Part shown: positions 56,857 through 64,000 of the stretch, in pieces
Position numbering within the stretch: the first letter of the stretch is position 1
Layout of the letters: each line of letters opens with the position of its first letter
Assembly: GCA_021604865.1 (NCBI GenBank)
Contig: BQJU01000013.1
Span: 1 to 64,000, forward strand
DNA length: 64,000 bases
Reading direction: 5' to 3'
DNA from: Saprospiraceae bacterium
Lineage (GTDB): Bacteria; Bacteroidota; Bacteroidia; Chitinophagales; Saprospiraceae
Made by a program: the position numbers and the translations under genes
The notes under the pieces: model-generated
Told to the model about the DNA's origin: nothing
The model's database searches: none
The model's input: the letters and a program-made list of their open reading frames with translations, nothing else

Positions 56857-57444
56857 ATGGAAAAGAATAAAAAAACCTTAACTGCGGCACTGAAAAAATT
56901 GCCGCAATATACGCCACCGGAAACGGTATGGCAGCACATTGATCAAGAAATTACTTACCGGCAAAACCTCGATCAATTGCCGCAATATACGCCACCGGCA
57001 TCCGTTTGGAATGCCATTGAAGCCGACCTGGCACGACCCAGGGTAAAAACTTTCCGGTTTCCTATCCGAAAGGTCATTGCTTATGCGGCTTTGGTCTGTG
57101 GTGTTGCTCTGGGGTGGTATTGGCTGGGGTTGGATAAAGCAGCCAATGTTGAAATTACATACAGCGAGGAGCAGTATCAGGCAGTCTTATTGGCTCAGGA
57201 TTGGGATGAAGATGAAGCAGCCATAGAAATAGTCGTCAAAGAATTTGACCACAAATCGCGTTTGGAAGGCGACGTTACAAATCCCAACAGTCTGAAAGTA
57301 GAATTACAAGAACTGAATGAAGCAAAAGAGGAACTGGAGCAATTGATGAAGCGCTATGGCCAGGACGCAGCAATGGTCAGTGAAATCAGCAAAATAGAGT
57401 TGGAGCGTACCAGTGTTATCAAACAAATGGCAGCTGCTATCTGA
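56857..57444 (+). CDS. Probable anti-sigma factor with a duplicated N-terminal repeat
   Basis: The 195-residue protein begins 5 bp after the sigma gene. It has one transmembrane helix (about 69-86, VIAYAALVCGVALGWYWLGL) with about 65 cytoplasmic residues before and 105 after, the topology of anti-sigma factors. The cytoplasmic part holds two copies of LPQYTPPxxVWxxI at about 15-29 and 41-55. The outer part is a helix-rich acidic coil. No zinc-binding ZAS motif (HxxxCxxC) is seen, so the mechanism would differ from classic zinc anti-sigmas. The identity is based mainly on position and topology. Confidence 0.65.
   Translation: MEKNKKTLTAALKKLPQYTPPETVWQHIDQEITYRQNLDQLPQYTPPASVWNAIEADLARPRVKTFRFPIRKVIAYAALVCGVALGWYWLGLDKAANVEITYSEEQYQAVLLAQDWDEDEAAIEIVVKEFDHKSRLEGDVTNPNSLKVELQELNEAKEELEQLMKRYGQDAAMVSEISKIELERTSVIKQMAAAI
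56898..56998 (+). repeat. Direct 23-bp repeat inside the anti-sigma gene
   Basis: ATTGCCGCAATATACGCCACCGG (first 20 bases ATTGCCGCAATATACGCCAC) occurs exactly at 56898-56920 and at 56976-56998, 78 bp apart, or exactly 26 codons, so the duplication keeps the frame. The identical DNA suggests a fairly recent or maintained tandem copy. Confidence 0.85.
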
Positions 57445-57479
57445 TAAAATTCTTATACTTGAAAAAAAATCATCAAGCA

Positions 57480-58397
57480 ATGCAAAAGACCCAAATGTTG
57501 TCGCACCTGATCGTATTCCTTCTTTGTATAGGATTACCATCAATGAGTTTTGCGCAGACGACACAACAGGTCATCACCAAAACCATTGAAAAGTCTTTTG
57601 CCTATAAAAAAGGGTACGAGGTAAATATTGAAGGCGAAAAGGCGGAGGTCACTATCAATACCTGGGACAAGGCAGAAGTATCCGTCCACATGGAAATCAT
57701 TGCCAAACACCCTAAAAAGGATATCGCTGAACGAGATATTGAAAAAGTCAAATACCTTACTCAAAGGATTAAAAACAAAATTTATCTGCGTAACTACGCA
57801 AGCATTGAAGCAGGTGAGACCGCTATTGAGGCCAGCCTTTCTGCTAAATATACCATTTATCTACCCAAGGATTGTCCGGTATACCTCAAAAACTATTTTG
57901 GCACGGCTACGGTTAGTAACCTCAATAACCGGCTACGGATCAATGGTCAGTTCAGCACTATTGGACTTGAGAATATCGAAGGATTTATAGATGTGACTAC
58001 CCGTTTTGGCGATTTGCTGGCCCAGCATCTTAATGGCCAAATGAAAATTAATGCCCGTCGTTCCGATATCACCCTAAGCGACATCAAAGGCAGTTACGAC
58101 ATTCAGGCCCAATACGGAGTGATCAAAATATTTTCGGATGATGATCTGGTCGATTTACGCATTGATGCAGAAAAATCAGACGTATTTTTGTACAACCCTA
58201 ATCCAGCATTATTCAGTTACGCACTGACTGCCAATCACGGCAATATCAGCTTGCCCAACACCCTCAAAGCTGACCTCAAGGAAAATACACCAGATATAAA
58301 AAAAGTAGAATTCAGGCCGCGACAGGAGCTTTATCCTAGTATTACCATTAGTGTGACTTTTGGGAATATTAGTGTAGAAAAACCAAAGGCGAGGTAG
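57480..58397 (+). CDS. Exported DUF4097-like beta-helix protein
   Basis: I start at ATG 57480 (MQKTQML), giving a signal peptide (about 1-26, ending SFAQ); a TTG start 21 bp upstream is possible. The 305-residue product has repeating beta strands such as AEVTINTWDKAEVSVHMEI, IYLPKDCPVYLKNYFGTATVSNL, RINGQFSTIGLENIEGFIDVTTRFGDL, ISVTFGNISVEKP, the pattern of DUF4097/DUF4098 'putative adhesin' proteins. It lies 35 bp after the anti-sigma gene and is probably in the same operon as the sigma factor. Such proteins often are regulon members of ECF systems. Confidence 0.75.
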   Translation: MQKTQMLSHLIVFLLCIGLPSMSFAQTTQQVITKTIEKSFAYKKGYEVNIEGEKAEVTINTWDKAEVSVHMEIIAKHPKKDIAERDIEKVKYLTQRIKNKIYLRNYASIEAGETAIEASLSAKYTIYLPKDCPVYLKNYFGTATVSNLNNRLRINGQFSTIGLENIEGFIDVTTRFGDLLAQHLNGQMKINARRSDITLSDIKGSYDIQAQYGVIKIFSDDDLVDLRIDAEKSDVFLYNPNPALFSYALTANHGNISLPNTLKADLKENTPDIKKVEFRPRQELYPSITISVTFGNISVEKPKAR

Positions 58398-58446
58398 CAG
58401 ACAAACGTTGCGTGCTCATAAGCCTGATAACAAAGCGATTTAAAAC

Positions 58447-59298
58447 CTACCTTCCAACCTGCTTGGCCACAACATAAAATCCAACATAAAAGTGTGGTGC
58501 TGAAGGAAACAGATCGCTCAATTTTCTAAAATCAGCAAAGCTGGTTTCTTTATTATAAAAATTGTCCAAAGATCGGGACTTTTTTGCCTGAAAAGTGATG
58601 CCTACATTGCCAGATCCCTGGTCGTTTTTGATCCACTCTAAAGAAAGCAGCACATCGTGATCAGTAACGATTCCATATTCCGTAAGGTCCACATCGAGTG
58701 TACCTTTTTTTTGTGGAGTGGTAATAATGACATTCTGCTTTAATAGGTTTTCACCAACTTTCCCATCCTGAAAATCATAAATATTTACCCGGAACAAAAG
58801 GCTATCGCCCTTTGCATGATTCAGTATAAAGTGGGCACTTTTGAGGTAAGTTTCTTTCTCGATTTTAATCAAGGCTCCAATTTCTGTACCTAACTGGCGA
58901 CTCCCAAAACCAACACTCTGTTTTTTTTCATCTGAATTATAACCCAATACAACTGCTGTCTCTTCCAGTATTTCCGCCGTTATTTCAACTTCCGGAATGG
59001 CATATTGTCTAGGGACCAATTCAATTTCTTCAGCTTTCAGCAAGTCACTTCCAACGATATTCAGTTCGTAATAGCCAATAGAGGAAATGCTCACCGAATC
59101 ATTCTGACTAGCAATTTTGAGTTCAAAATTTCCTGCTTCATCACTTACAGTCCCTACGGCTAATTTTTTAAACCCAATATTTACAAAAGGGACAGGATCT
59201 TTGGTAACTGCATCAAGGATTTTCCCATGGGCAACCGGCTGTGCCTTTAATAAAATCAATCCAATAAGCATAAATAAAGTCGAAAGCGCTAATCTCAT
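58447..59298 (-). CDS. Exported protein with a carboxypeptidase-regulatory-like domain
   Basis: The 283-residue protein has a signal peptide (1-20, ending LKAQ) followed by a CarboxypepD_reg-like/Kdgk-type beta domain (about 22-95: HGKILDAVTKDPVPFVNIGFKKLAVGTVSDEAGNFELKI, then SISSIGY), the pattern seen at the N-terminus of TonB-dependent receptors. No plug or barrel follows; the rest is a soluble beta domain. It probably belongs to the group of small accessory proteins in Bacteroidota. It overlaps the upstream membrane protein's stop by 4 bp, so the two are in one operon. Confidence 0.85.
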   Translation of the reverse strand: MRLALSTLFMLIGLILLKAQPVAHGKILDAVTKDPVPFVNIGFKKLAVGTVSDEAGNFELKIASQNDSVSISSIGYYELNIVGSDLLKAEEIELVPRQYAIPEVEITAEILEETAVVLGYNSDEKKQSVGFGSRQLGTEIGALIKIEKETYLKSAHFILNHAKGDSLLFRVNIYDFQDGKVGENLLKQNVIITTPQKKGTLDVDLTEYGIVTDHDVLLSLEWIKNDQGSGNVGITFQAKKSRSLDNFYNKETSFADFRKLSDLFPSAPHFYVGFYVVAKQVGR

Positions 59299-59945
59299 AA
59301 TAATCCTTCCTTTTCAATTTCTGTATCTGTATCATCAACTACAACGTCCCCATCGGCTGTATATTTCGTCATTAGCTCTGCAAACCCTACAAATATCAGT
59401 ATCCATGGCCCAAATATCAGTCCTGCAATAACCCAAAGCCACAAATATTTTTCGGCCTTTTGTTTTTGCCTGTAATAAATGGTTAATATTACGACGACAG
59501 TTGTTACCCATATATAATGAAAAGGGCCAAAATCTTTAATATAGGTTGTAATCAAATCAGATCCTGTTCTTGAGATGCTGTACTGAAATCTTCCATTTGC
59601 AATGATAAAATTAAACATGACTAATAATATCCCAACGATCAGAGGTTTATAATTACTACTTCCCTCATCTTTGATAAAACCACCTAATATCGTGTCATTT
59701 TCATCTCTTTCCAGTTTCTGATATTCGATTTTATACTCGCCTACCTGATCAGTAATGATGCTAAATTGTTCGCCTTCCAATTCCTGATATTCGATCTCAT
59801 ACCCCCTTTCTTTAAGTATGTTTTCTGTTGCTTTTAAGGCAGCTTGTTGATATTGGCCTTCCCCTGACTGGAGAATCTCAATTAGTTGTTCGTCAGAATA
59901 ATCCTTAAACTTTTGATAAAATTGGTTTTCCATAGGTTCTCTCAT
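59295..59945 (-). CDS. Membrane protein with a soluble N-terminus, unknown function
   Basis: The 216-residue protein has a soluble N-terminal half (about 1-95, rich in Glu/Gln/Tyr) and about three transmembrane helices in the C-terminal half (LIVGILLVMFNFIIANG, YIWVTTVVVILTIYY, YLWLWVIAGLIFGPWILIFVGF). The segment YSDEQLIEILQSGEGQYQQAALKATENIL looks like a short helical repeat that occurs in other Bacteroidota membrane proteins. The last bases overlap the start of the downstream exported protein. Starts at 59945 or at the inner ATG 59933 are both possible. No function assigned. Confidence 0.75.
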   Translation of the reverse strand: MREPMENQFYQKFKDYSDEQLIEILQSGEGQYQQAALKATENILKERGYEIEYQELEGEQFSIITDQVGEYKIEYQKLERDENDTILGGFIKDEGSSNYKPLIVGILLVMFNFIIANGRFQYSISRTGSDLITTYIKDFGPFHYIWVTTVVVILTIYYRQKQKAEKYLWLWVIAGLIFGPWILIFVGFAELMTKYTADGDVVVDDTDTEIEKEGLL

Positions 59946-60003
59946 GTTTTTAAAAAAAGTCCTCTTTTATTATGACGCCAAAGGGTTTAAAATTCCATAA
60001 GCT

Positions 60004-60168
60004 TTGAACATTTTTTTACAAAAAAATAAAAATCTTTTAAAACAAGCCGGTTTGGCTAAAAAGCTGATTGGTCAATTGTTTCGGAACTATACCGATTATG
60101 AATTGTCGGTTGAGCAATATCGGAAGGTGAAACGGGAATTGTTGATGGCATTGACAGAAGGCGAGTAA
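60004..60168 (+). CDS. Possible 54-residue ORF or gene remnant
   Basis: The only possible gene in the 289-bp gap. A TTG at 60004 opens 54 codons ending at TAA 60166-60168. The sequence (LKQAGLAKKLIGQLFRNY then SVEQYRKVKRELLMALTEGE) has protein-like composition with amphipathic helix spacing. The same frame is open just upstream from ATG 59944 for 18 codons to a TAA at 59998-60000; the two pieces together could be the remains of one gene broken by a stop. A perfect 15-bp hairpin starts 1 bp after the stop. I do not recognise it. Confidence 0.3.
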   Translation: MNIFLQKNKNLLKQAGLAKKLIGQLFRNYTDYELSVEQYRKVKRELLMALTEGE

Positions 60169-60169
60169 G

Positions 60170-60206
60170 GTTGTTGATTGACGACCTCTTTTCGTCAATC
60201 AACAAC
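60170..60206. terminator. Perfect 15-bp hairpin after the small ORF
   Basis: GTTGTTGATTGACGA (60170-60184) pairs with TCGTCAATCAACAAC (60192-60206) around a 7-nt loop. No T run follows on either strand, so it may be an attenuated terminator, an mRNA 3' stabiliser or a protein site. It lies 28 bp from the stop of the convergent BNR-repeat gene. Confidence 0.55.
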
Positions 60207-60234
60207 TACCTTGAAGTCGTCAGTTGATATTTCA

Positions 60235-62808
60235 TCAACTTTTCATAAACTGACCTCTATAAATTTTACGATCTACTTTCAATTTAAAATAGTAAATCCC
60301 TTTTGCCAGGGTTGAGATATCTACTCTTTTTTCGGTGGTCTCCCCTATCCTACCCTGCCAGTTGTTCAACAATTGGCCAGAGGTATTAAGCAAGGCCAGT
60401 TCATAGGTGCCTCGGACACTTTTTTCAGGTAGCTGAATGTTAACAAAACCTGTAGCTGGTGACGGAAAAACCGTTAATTCCTGATGGGCAATAGAAGGAT
60501 ATTGGGTATTTAGAATGGTCGTATCCGGGACTACAATAATAGAATCCAGGTTATAAGACTGAATGGAGCGAGCGTGGGTACCGGCAACCAGCTCGTTGCG
60601 AACAGGATTGTATTCCAGATCGTAGACAGGTACAAAAGGCAGGTTATTGCCAAGACGTTGCCAGGTTTGCCCAGCAGTCATGCTACCATAAACCCCACCA
60701 TCAGAAGCGACAAAGAGGGCTGTATCCTGGTTATTGGGTAGAATATAAACGTCATTCAATGCCAGGTCAGGTAGGTCACCGTCAATGGATTCCCAATTGA
60801 CACCACGATCCGTTGATCGGAAGATATGTGGACTGGAATCATTGTCTTTATAGCCTGATACGGTGACGTATACCCAATCTTCATGGTATGGAGAAGCCTT
60901 AATATCTGTTACATAACGATCAGTGATACCGGCCGTGACATTTGTCCAATTGAAATCATCGACATTATCCACCCGCCAGACATTGCCGTCGCTAGTGCCA
61001 ACATAAACCAGGCCAGGAACCAGGGGAGATTCGTGCAAGGTGGTGATGGTATGATACCGAGCTGCATCTCCTGGGCCATCAGTCAGGTCATCAGATACAG
61101 GTTCCCAGAGGGGAAAGACTCCGGCAGTACTTCGATAAAGGCGGTAAGTACCGGTGTACATGACATCCGGGTTATGCGGGCTCATAACCAGTGGCGTATC
61201 CCAATTAGTACGGTCATCTGAATCCATGCCCGTATTAGCTGATGACCAATTTTGCCAGCTTCCATCTGTACTTACCACAAAATTTCCATTCTGCGTTTCG
61301 GCATAAGTAACATCTGCATTGGTGGGGTGAAACAATAATTGAAACCCATCACCACCATAAATACGCAGCCAATCATCCTGCTCAGAAGTGCCTCCGGAGC
61401 TACCATTATCCTGTGCCCCTCCAAAATACCAATCGGGGAGATGTGGGTTATAAGCCACCCGATAAAACTGAGTCGTGGGAATATTTTCGATATCCGTCCA
61501 GGTAATACCGAGATTCTCACTTTTGTAAAGGCCTCCGTCTGTACCCAAATAAATATTGTTATGGGCAAAAACCAGGTCGTGTTTGTCGGCATGAACCTCG
61601 TACGACCACCATGATGGGGTCGCCAAATTCCAAGTTTGGCCGCCATCAATAGTGCGCCACAAATCAACCCCTAAAACAAACAAATCATCATCTGATTCGG
61701 GGTTTACCCGGAGTTGTCCAAAATACCAGCCAAAGCCTCCCAGAATATTATCAGGAAGATTGGTAGTATCCCAGTCAATCAGGGGCGTCCAGTTGAGTCC
61801 TGCATCTATGGATTTATAGATATTGTGCAATTCTTGGTCATTTCCAGTATAACTGGCAAACAATACATCAGGATTGCTGCCAGACATAGCCAAACCTATA
61901 CGGCCAATAGATTCCTGCGGCAATCCTCCCTCTAATAATGTCCATGTAGCGCCACCATCTATAGATTTGTGGATTTTAGCGTCAGGTCCGTTGGTTACCG
62001 ATTCCATATTGTTTCGAATACGGTTCCAGCCGGCGGCATAAAGAACGCTAGGATTCTCTGGATTAATCAGCAGATCTGTAATGCCTGCTTCCTCACTTAG
62101 GTATAAAATATGTGTCCAGGTTTGTCCGCCATCGGTAGACTTATACAATCCTCGGTCATCATTCCTTTTGAATGGCAATCCCATGCAAGACACATAAATA
62201 ATATTGGAATCTGTTGGATCAACCACAATTTTAGAGACGATGCGCTGATCTGTCAATCCCAGATGTGTCCAGGTTTGTCCGCCATCAGTACTTTTGTATA
62301 CCCCATCACCAATTTGCACATAACCGCCAATATTCGGGTCACCGGTTCCTACATAAACCGTTTCAGGGTCATTGGGGTCTAACGTTATAACTCCAATGGC
62401 CAGGAAAAGATTATTGTCAAAAATTGGTGTCCAATTGCTGCCACCATCGATGGTTTTAAAAACCCCACCTGTTGAAAATCCGGTATAAATAATATTCGGA
62501 TTGGTTGGATGCACGGCAATCGTATTGACCCGGGCCCCAATATTGGCCGGCCCACGGCCGATCCATTCCAAATCAAAGCCTGGAAATTCGTCCTTAAGCA
62601 ATGATTCTAATTTGGCATTTTCTAATGCCTGAGTATATGCTTTGAGATTGATGGTCCCATCCGGATAAGCTCTTTGCAAAAAAAAGTGATCATTGGGTGC
62701 ATGCATGTCCGTTAAACGATCACTGCTTTTTTCGTTTCGTTTATCTTCACAAGATAAAAAAACACACAGGAAATTGAAGGCAAGGAGGCTAAGTAGAAAC
62801 TTATTCAT
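60235..62808 (-). CDS. Secreted BNR/sortilin-type beta-propeller protein with a type IX sorting domain
   Basis: The 857-residue protein has a signal sequence ending in LSC at residue 20. Residues 50-760 contain many BNR/sialidase or VPS10-like propeller repeats (VFKTIDGGSNWTPIF, YKSTDGGQTWTHLGL, IYYSTDGGxTW types with SxDGGxxW motifs). The last 80 residues (about 777-857: LTVFPSPATGFVNIQLPE, YELALLNTSGQLL, VDISTLAKGIYYFKLKV, RGQFMKS) form a type A T9SS C-terminal sorting domain. It should be exported by the Sec and then the type IX system to the cell surface. No catalytic Asp-box sialidase triad is obvious, so it is probably a binding or structural protein. The presence of porT in the window fits. 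Confidence 0.93.
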   Translation of the reverse strand: MNKFLLSLLAFNFLCVFLSCEDKRNEKSSDRLTDMHAPNDHFFLQRAYPDGTINLKAYTQALENAKLESLLKDEFPGFDLEWIGRGPANIGARVNTIAVHPTNPNIIYTGFSTGGVFKTIDGGSNWTPIFDNNLFLAIGVITLDPNDPETVYVGTGDPNIGGYVQIGDGVYKSTDGGQTWTHLGLTDQRIVSKIVVDPTDSNIIYVSCMGLPFKRNDDRGLYKSTDGGQTWTHILYLSEEAGITDLLINPENPSVLYAAGWNRIRNNMESVTNGPDAKIHKSIDGGATWTLLEGGLPQESIGRIGLAMSGSNPDVLFASYTGNDQELHNIYKSIDAGLNWTPLIDWDTTNLPDNILGGFGWYFGQLRVNPESDDDLFVLGVDLWRTIDGGQTWNLATPSWWSYEVHADKHDLVFAHNNIYLGTDGGLYKSENLGITWTDIENIPTTQFYRVAYNPHLPDWYFGGAQDNGSSGGTSEQDDWLRIYGGDGFQLLFHPTNADVTYAETQNGNFVVSTDGSWQNWSSANTGMDSDDRTNWDTPLVMSPHNPDVMYTGTYRLYRSTAGVFPLWEPVSDDLTDGPGDAARYHTITTLHESPLVPGLVYVGTSDGNVWRVDNVDDFNWTNVTAGITDRYVTDIKASPYHEDWVYVTVSGYKDNDSSPHIFRSTDRGVNWESIDGDLPDLALNDVYILPNNQDTALFVASDGGVYGSMTAGQTWQRLGNNLPFVPVYDLEYNPVRNELVAGTHARSIQSYNLDSIIVVPDTTILNTQYPSIAHQELTVFPSPATGFVNIQLPEKSVRGTYELALLNTSGQLLNNWQGRIGETTEKRVDISTLAKGIYYFKLKVDRKIYRGQFMKS

Positions 62809-62938
62809 ACGAATCCGGATTTATTAGAGATGTTGATTTTTCTAGGAATAAAACTACTGGAATTTGCACGTATTTTTAAAAGTCTCCCTCGGCAAGTTTG
62901 ACAGCTTACAGTCAGAATAGGTAAAAATGTAATATGTT

Positions 62939-63790
62939 TTATATCATTTCTTCTTGTAGTCGAATGATTTTTCTCAACAATTTCATCATTTTGACATTAA
63001 TAGAAGGTGTTACATTAAAAAATTGGGTGTTGATGGTAATCCAGTCTTCCACTCGGTTGACCTCTGCCAAGTTGTGATAGGCCACTTTTTTAGCTTTTTG
63101 TAAATGGGCTTTCCAATAGATCCCTTTTTCCGTTAAGGCAAACCCTTCTTTGCAAGAGCCCATAATGCTCTGATCACAAATCAACAATATCCGTTCCTGT
63201 GTTTCGGGAAAAAGAAATGCTTTTCCGGCATTTTTTAGTTTATCAATCGGCATCACCAAAAAATCGGTGTATATGGTTTCCTCCTCCTGGTTGAAATCCA
63301 GAAAATCAAGAATCATTTTCCGTAAATCTACCTGTTCCAGTTTTGTAAAATTGTGGTAGCTCAGAATAGCTTCCGGCAACAGAATTTTATTTAGGGTTTT
63401 GCAATGTTTGATCAAATAAAAGTCTAACAATTCGTCCAACAGAAAACGAGCTTTTTGATCCATCTTTTGAATAGCAAGCGAACCACTGAGTCGAATTTGA
63501 TCGGTTTGATTCATAAATTGGTTCACCCTTCTTTCCAATACATCCCGAAAGCCACTTTCATAGACATGCTCTGAGTATTCCTGGCTTGATTTTATCCCCT
63601 GCTCTTCCTCAATGCGCTTTTTTAATTGGCTAAAGAACAGTTCCTTAATCTTCTGTTTGGCATCCCCTCCCCAGTCAATTAGTGGCTCAGCATTATTTTT
63701 TGAGGCAGCTCCTTCCTGGCTAGCTCCACAATTCCAACAAAATTTGGCATTATCTGGAAGTTCAATACCACATTGATAACAATGGATCAT
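62939..63790 (-). CDS. Zinc-ribbon protein of unknown function
   Basis: I start at ATG 63788-63790, giving MIHCYQCGIELPDNAKFCWNCG, a perfect zinc-ribbon (Cys4, 3/18 spacing) at residues 4-22; a longer frame to 63865 adds a hydrophobic leader that would not precede a zinc ribbon. The 283-residue protein continues with a helical region (about 40-170: KKRIEEEQGIKSSQEYSEHVYESGFRDVL) and an alpha/beta region with FALTEKGIYWKAHLQKAKKVAYHNLAEV near 220-250, which resembles the PH-like/YcxB-type module found after zinc ribbons. It is cytoplasmic, role unknown. The remaining 210 bp of the window hold no feature I can support. Confidence 0.75.
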   Translation of the reverse strand: MIHCYQCGIELPDNAKFCWNCGASQEGAASKNNAEPLIDWGGDAKQKIKELFFSQLKKRIEEEQGIKSSQEYSEHVYESGFRDVLERRVNQFMNQTDQIRLSGSLAIQKMDQKARFLLDELLDFYLIKHCKTLNKILLPEAILSYHNFTKLEQVDLRKMILDFLDFNQEEETIYTDFLVMPIDKLKNAGKAFLFPETQERILLICDQSIMGSCKEGFALTEKGIYWKAHLQKAKKVAYHNLAEVNRVEDWITINTQFFNVTPSINVKMMKLLRKIIRLQEEMI

Positions 63791-64000
63791 AGTTGTTATG
63801 ATGATAATTTTTGTAAAGATAAAAATTATGTGAACCAAGCACAGCAATTTGCTTACAGGGGCCATTAGGCACAGGTTTCCTATTGAGCACTTTGAACAAG
63901 AATTCCTCTGGTTTGTTTCAAAATTAGTTATCTAGGTCGGTAATTAGCGGGCAGCAAAGTTTAAGTTTTCTGTTTCAGGCGAGCTATTTTGCCGCCACTT

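Noticed and set aside
63866-64000. Possible tail of another minus-strand gene at the window end
   Set aside because: The open stretch is too short to support any call.

Overview
The window looks like a chromosomal segment of a Bacteroidota bacterium, most likely of the Saprospiria (Saprospiraceae/Lewinella-like) type; the phylum is well supported, the class is an inference. The evidence is: many genes are preceded by the Bacteroidota -7 element TAnnTTTG rather than a sigma70 box; most starts lack a Shine-Dalgarno; a PorT protein and a cargo protein with a C-terminal sorting domain indicate type IX secretion; and the lipoproteins, 'GQ' signal-peptide cleavage sites, menaquinone methyltransferase and ECF sigma genes fit. 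No rRNA, tRNA, CRISPR array, IS element or prophage was seen.

Region 1 (1-9.2 kb) is the accessory part. Two minus-strand caspase-like genes (the first cut by the window edge and apparently lacking a normal 5' end, the second an exported protein with 14 WD40 units and a caspase domain with an intact His/Cys dyad) are divergent from a two-gene operon. That operon encodes a CHAT protease-nSTAND ATPase-transmembrane-beta-propeller protein and, overlapping it by 4 bp, an exported TPR-like protein with a possible OmlA/BamE-like tail. This looks like a cell-envelope protease switch and is the best candidate here for a little-described system.

Region 2 (9.2-33 kb) is mostly housekeeping: a TRAP transporter permease pair without its binding protein, a glucosaminidase, a BadF-type sugar kinase and pfkA, prfB with its programmed +1 frameshift, an FKBP lipoprotein, nrnA, ndk, mutS2, aroC, a secreted endonuclease/phosphatase, a 1627-residue TamB-like protein, a YheT-like hydrolase, an exported amidohydrolase, an unknown membrane protein and folP.

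Region 3 (33-50 kb) has a DUF4230-like protein, an orphan LuxR-type response regulator, an exported triple-LysM protein, a CNNM/CBS transporter preceded by a short leader ORF with a strong Shine-Dalgarno, a PfkB-family sugar kinase, glpD, a GH31 glucosidase, a TPR protein, gyrA, then a 0.4-kb gap holding a long inverted repeat, then menG(ubiE)-porT, which overlap.

Region 4 (50-64 kb) has ychF, a DEDDh exonuclease, a one-domain voltage-gated cation channel, a PlsB-like acyltransferase, engB, an outer-membrane beta-barrel, an ECF sigma factor with a probable anti-sigma and a DUF4097-like exported protein in one operon, two small membrane/exported genes, a tiny ORF with a strong hairpin, a BNR-repeat protein with a type IX sorting tail, and a zinc-ribbon protein.
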